Below, piece by piece: positions 62,441-64,000 of a stretch of 64,000 nt of DNA. A program made the translations under genes and the position numbers. Within the stretch, counting starts at the first letter, position 1. Every line of letters begins with the position of its first letter. The notes below the pieces were generated by a model, which made no database searches, was not told the DNA's origin, and was given only the letters and a program-made list of their open reading frames with translations. The stretch is taken from NCBI GenBank assembly GCA_963784645.1, contig CAWARY010000018.1, positions 209,421-273,420 of the forward strand, given 5' to 3'. Source of the DNA: JBBRVW01 sp963784645. GTDB lineage: Bacteria > Actinomycetota > Actinomycetes > JACCUZ01.

Positions 62441-62517
62441 CGCGGGGTGGAGCAGCTCGGTAGCTCGCTGGGCTCATAACCCAGAGGTCGCAGGTTCAAA
62501 TCCTGCCCCCGCTACCA
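62441..62517 (+). tRNA. initiator tRNA-fMet (CAT)
   Basis: 77-base cloverleaf with encoded CCA end. The anticodon is CAT; the anticodon stem carries the three consecutive G-C pairs (GGG/CCC) and the first base C is unpaired with base 72 (here T), both marks of the bacterial initiator. The T arm reads GCAGG-TTCAAAT-CCTGC. Confidence 0.95.
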
Positions 62518-62528
62518 AAGAAGTGCAG

Positions 62529-62570
62529 GTCAGAGGCCTGATCCGGAAGTCTCCGGGTCAGGCCTCTGAC
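62529..62570 (+). terminator. long hairpin after tRNA-fMet
   Basis: A 19-bp stem with one G-U pair (outer arms GTCAGAGGCCTGA/TCAGGCCTCTGAC, inner TCCGGA/TCCGGG) and an AGTC loop, 11 bases after the tRNA. It likely ends tRNA transcription; it also marks the edge of the accessory segment that follows. Confidence 0.75.
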
Positions 62571-62633
62571 ATGTGGTCCGTGGATGGTCCGTGAAATCTG
62601 CCGGACTCGGCGCCTGACTGCCTCTCACCGGAG

Positions 62634-63010
62634 TCACCAACGCCGGCGCGGGACGGTGGGCGGAGGGTCGATGGCGTCCTTCAACGCGCGGGCCGCGGCG
62701 ACTGTCGAAGCCCACTTCGGGTCGCTTTTCAGGGCGCCGGCGCGAGCCAGCTCGGTCAAGGCTTTGAGCACCCGACGGGTCGCGGCTGGCGATCAGGTCA
62801 CGCGTTGGACGCACTCGGACAGGTCGTGCTCGGTGACCGTCACCCGGTCGACGACCTCCACCGCGACCGCGCCGCTTCCGGCCGCCCTGCGTTTTCGTAC
62901 GCCGCGCGTCGGCAGGCCTGCGAGCACCAGATCGCCGGGCGACCTCGACCCTTCTGCGGCACCGGAGACTTGCAGCGTGGGCACGGGCTCACAGACCCCT
63001 TGGTGGGCAT
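62634..63010 (-). pseudogene. decayed small zinc-finger-like protein gene
   Basis: The first part reads SPCPRCKSPVPQKGRGRP and AIWCSQACRRAAYE, a two-CxxC zinc motif seen in small mobile-island proteins. The frame then shifts by one missing base in the A run (plus-strand TTTT, 62892-62895), continues as AVAVEVVDRVTVTEHDLSE, and hits an in-frame TGA before a further 51-residue tail (ATRRVLKALTELARAGALK...). Two separate lesions argue for genuine decay, although the first could be a sequencing error. Confidence 0.65.
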
Positions 63011-63018
63011 GCCCGAGG

Positions 63019-63300
63019 CTACGATTTTCGTACGGACGGAACACCTGGAGCACCTAGTGCAAGAGGTGTGACGGCTTGCGATCTTCGATCGCTGCTCGCC
63101 AACCACGGGGCCTCGTCCTGCGGCACGTCGAGAGCGAGCACGACCGATCCGGCCTCGACAGTGTCTGCGGGACCGAGGAGGTCGCCGGTCACCCAGAGTG
63201 CTTCAACCGGCCAGCCCATGTCCGTGCCCCGGAACCGCAGCTGCTCGGAGGACACCTTAGCCGTCTCCATGAGGTGCCCAATCGCCGTCGAGCGCTTCAT
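63019..63300 (-). pseudogene. truncated remnant of an unknown-function protein
   Basis: 93-codon frame beginning MKRSTAIGHLMETAK with GWPVEALWVTGDLL and VVLALDVPQDEAPWLA. From memory it resembles the N-terminal half of a roughly 200-residue actinobacterial family of unknown function (possibly DUF7711). Homology appears to stop after EAPWLASSDRR, where the sequence becomes unrelated, so it looks truncated at its 3' end next to the decayed zinc-finger gene. The assignment is tentative. Confidence 0.45.
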
Positions 63301-63435
63301 GTTGGCAATCCTGGCGGTCCCTGCTCCCGGCGTCGACCCGGTCACGAACACGCTACGTGCCGAGGCGGGGTGTCTCCCGAGAGCGACATCTGGGTTGCGC
63401 CACGGGCGCTCGGTAGGGACGGCTATGTTCGCCCG

Positions 63436-63678
63436 TCAGTCGTTGCCGAACCGCTGTTGGGCGGCCTGCCGGGTCGTGTCCAGCGCGGCGCCGATCACCG
63501 TCCAGGAGTCGCCGGCCTCCCGGGCTGCCCGGACAGCGTCGCGCAACTTCTGTTCCGCATCGGCCAGATCCTGGCGAGCAGCGATGATGCGGCGGAAGTG
63601 TGTCGCATCACGAGAGGGATGGGTAGCGACGTCCACCCGGTCCAAGCCGGTGGTGTCGTGGTCGGACTTGAGCTTCAT
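63436..63678 (-). CDS. small helix-turn-helix protein, possible antitoxin
   Basis: 80-aa protein. A helical N-terminal half (ARQDLADAEQKLRDAVRAAR) is followed by a compact HTH-like end, GDSWTVIGAALDTTRQAAQQRFG, common in small actinobacterial island proteins. The ATG at 63678 is preferred: GAGG lies eight bases upstream. It follows the toxin-like gene by 15 bases on the same strand, so the two form an operon. Antitoxin function is inferred only from this arrangement. Confidence 0.6.
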   Translation of the reverse strand: MKLKSDHDTTGLDRVDVATHPSRDATHFRRIIAARQDLADAEQKLRDAVRAAREAGDSWTVIGAALDTTRQAAQQRFGND

Positions 63679-63693
63679 CGTGGTCACCTCACC

Positions 63694-63924
63694 TCAAGTA
63701 GTCGTGAAACTTCGGTCGCAGCCTGTCGCGTGGATGACACGGGTGGGGTGGTCGGTTGGCACGGCCACCAGTTCGAGCATCCGTCCCTGTCGGTCGGGGC
63801 CGATCACCAAGAGACGGTCTTCGCCCTCGTCGTCGTACTCGATCAGCCTCATTGCATTGGCCCAGGCATGGAGGATGTCCGCGTCATCGATCCCGTGGCG
63901 TCGAGCCGACTCCCGGATCTCCAC
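63694..63924 (-). CDS. small toxin-like protein (BrnT-resembling)
   Basis: 76-aa protein starting VEIRESARRHGIDDADI with LVIGPDRQGRMLELVAV and a C-terminal HPTRVIHATG, the pattern of a small basic alpha+beta protein family often annotated as toxin-antitoxin components. Catalytic residues cannot be fixed from the sequence. The GTG start at 63924 follows a strong promoter by seven bases, so the mRNA is probably leaderless. It is the first gene of a two-gene operon. Confidence 0.55.
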   Translation of the reverse strand: MEIRESARRHGIDDADILHAWANAMRLIEYDDEGEDRLLVIGPDRQGRMLELVAVPTDHPTRVIHATGCDRSFTTT

Positions 63925-63931
63925 CGTGTCA

Positions 63932-63960
63932 AGTATGTCTTGACGGGTCGTTGATGTCAA
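63932..63960 (-). promoter_or_regulatory. sigma-70-type promoter of the toxin-like operon
   Basis: On the minus strand: -35 TTGACA (63960-63955), a 17-base spacer, -10 CATACT (63937-63932), then seven bases to the GTG start, giving a leaderless transcript. GTCAA/TTGAC half-sites recur across the promoter (for example GTCAAG-6-TTGAC), which could be an autoregulatory operator. Confidence 0.65.
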
Positions 63961-64000
63961 GGAGAGATTGACGTCTATCCGCTGACGCTGGGGACCGGTA

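Noticed and set aside
62584..63057. Plus-strand frames in the segment after the tRNA
   Set aside because: They are antisense to the recognisable, decayed zinc-finger gene and have no domain or ribosome binding site support.

Overview
The window is a 64-kb piece of a very GC-rich actinobacterial chromosome. The lineage markers are a mycoredoxin (mycothiol-linked thiol chemistry), WhiB7, the AdnAB helicase-nuclease, the PPA1309 and UPF0182 families, frequent GTG starts and ATGA/GTGA gene overlaps. Much of the gene order from moeZ (16.3 kb) to UPF0182 (62.4 kb) matches, from memory, the Mycobacterium tuberculosis Rv3193c-Rv3206c block. The rest of the gene content suggests Propionibacteriales/Nocardioidaceae rather than a mycobacterium, but the genus cannot be fixed from the sequence alone.

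Layout. 0-2.9 kb: small enzymes and a sortase. 2.9-12.8 kb: an amine-catabolic locus with an SDR, an aldehyde dehydrogenase and a glutamine-synthetase-like gamma-glutamyl ligase on the minus strand, an APC permease and a FAD/GcvT oxidoreductase on the plus strand, a choline-kinase-like phosphotransferase, and a HutC-type GntR regulator. Both divergent promoter regions carry the palindrome GGTCTAGACC, the likely operator. A PuuD-type gamma-glutamyl hydrolase lies 9 kb away at 15.5 kb. 12.8-16.2 kb: a globin, a methyltransferase and hydrolases. 16.3-24.5 kb: moeZ, an alkyltransferase-like protein, an M3 peptidase and an M16 pair. 24.7-42.7 kb: DNA repair and redox genes (adnA, adnB, nudC, mrx1, uvrD2), ending in whiB7 with a recognisable WhiB7-type promoter, an upstream ORF and an attenuator. 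42.7-49.8 kb: a MITE-like element, a LigD-type polymerase, an ESX-associated cluster (EspC-like and DUF1023 proteins plus small exported proteins), and an AarF kinase next to a ThiF-like protein. 50-62.4 kb: an M20 peptidase, enoyl-CoA hydratase, YgjP-like protease, NUDIX, DUF2342 zinc protease, moaE, Lon-like PDZ protease, PPA1309 and UPF0182. 62.4-64 kb: initiator tRNA, then a decayed accessory segment with a small-protein pair that looks like a toxin-antitoxin module.

Two things need care. First, six apparent +1 insertions, all in homopolymer runs, break or extend three conserved genes between 50.1 and 60.9 kb (M20 peptidase, NUDIX, UPF0182). Removing one base at each run restores the expected proteins, so sequencing error is more likely than gene decay. 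Second, several intergenic structures recur or are unusually elaborate: a 68-72 bp nested palindrome present twice, a dyad-hairpin-dyad element at 49.9 kb, and a long hairpin next to a run of DnaA-box-like sites near 53 kb. No rRNA, CRISPR array, complete IS element or complete prophage was seen.
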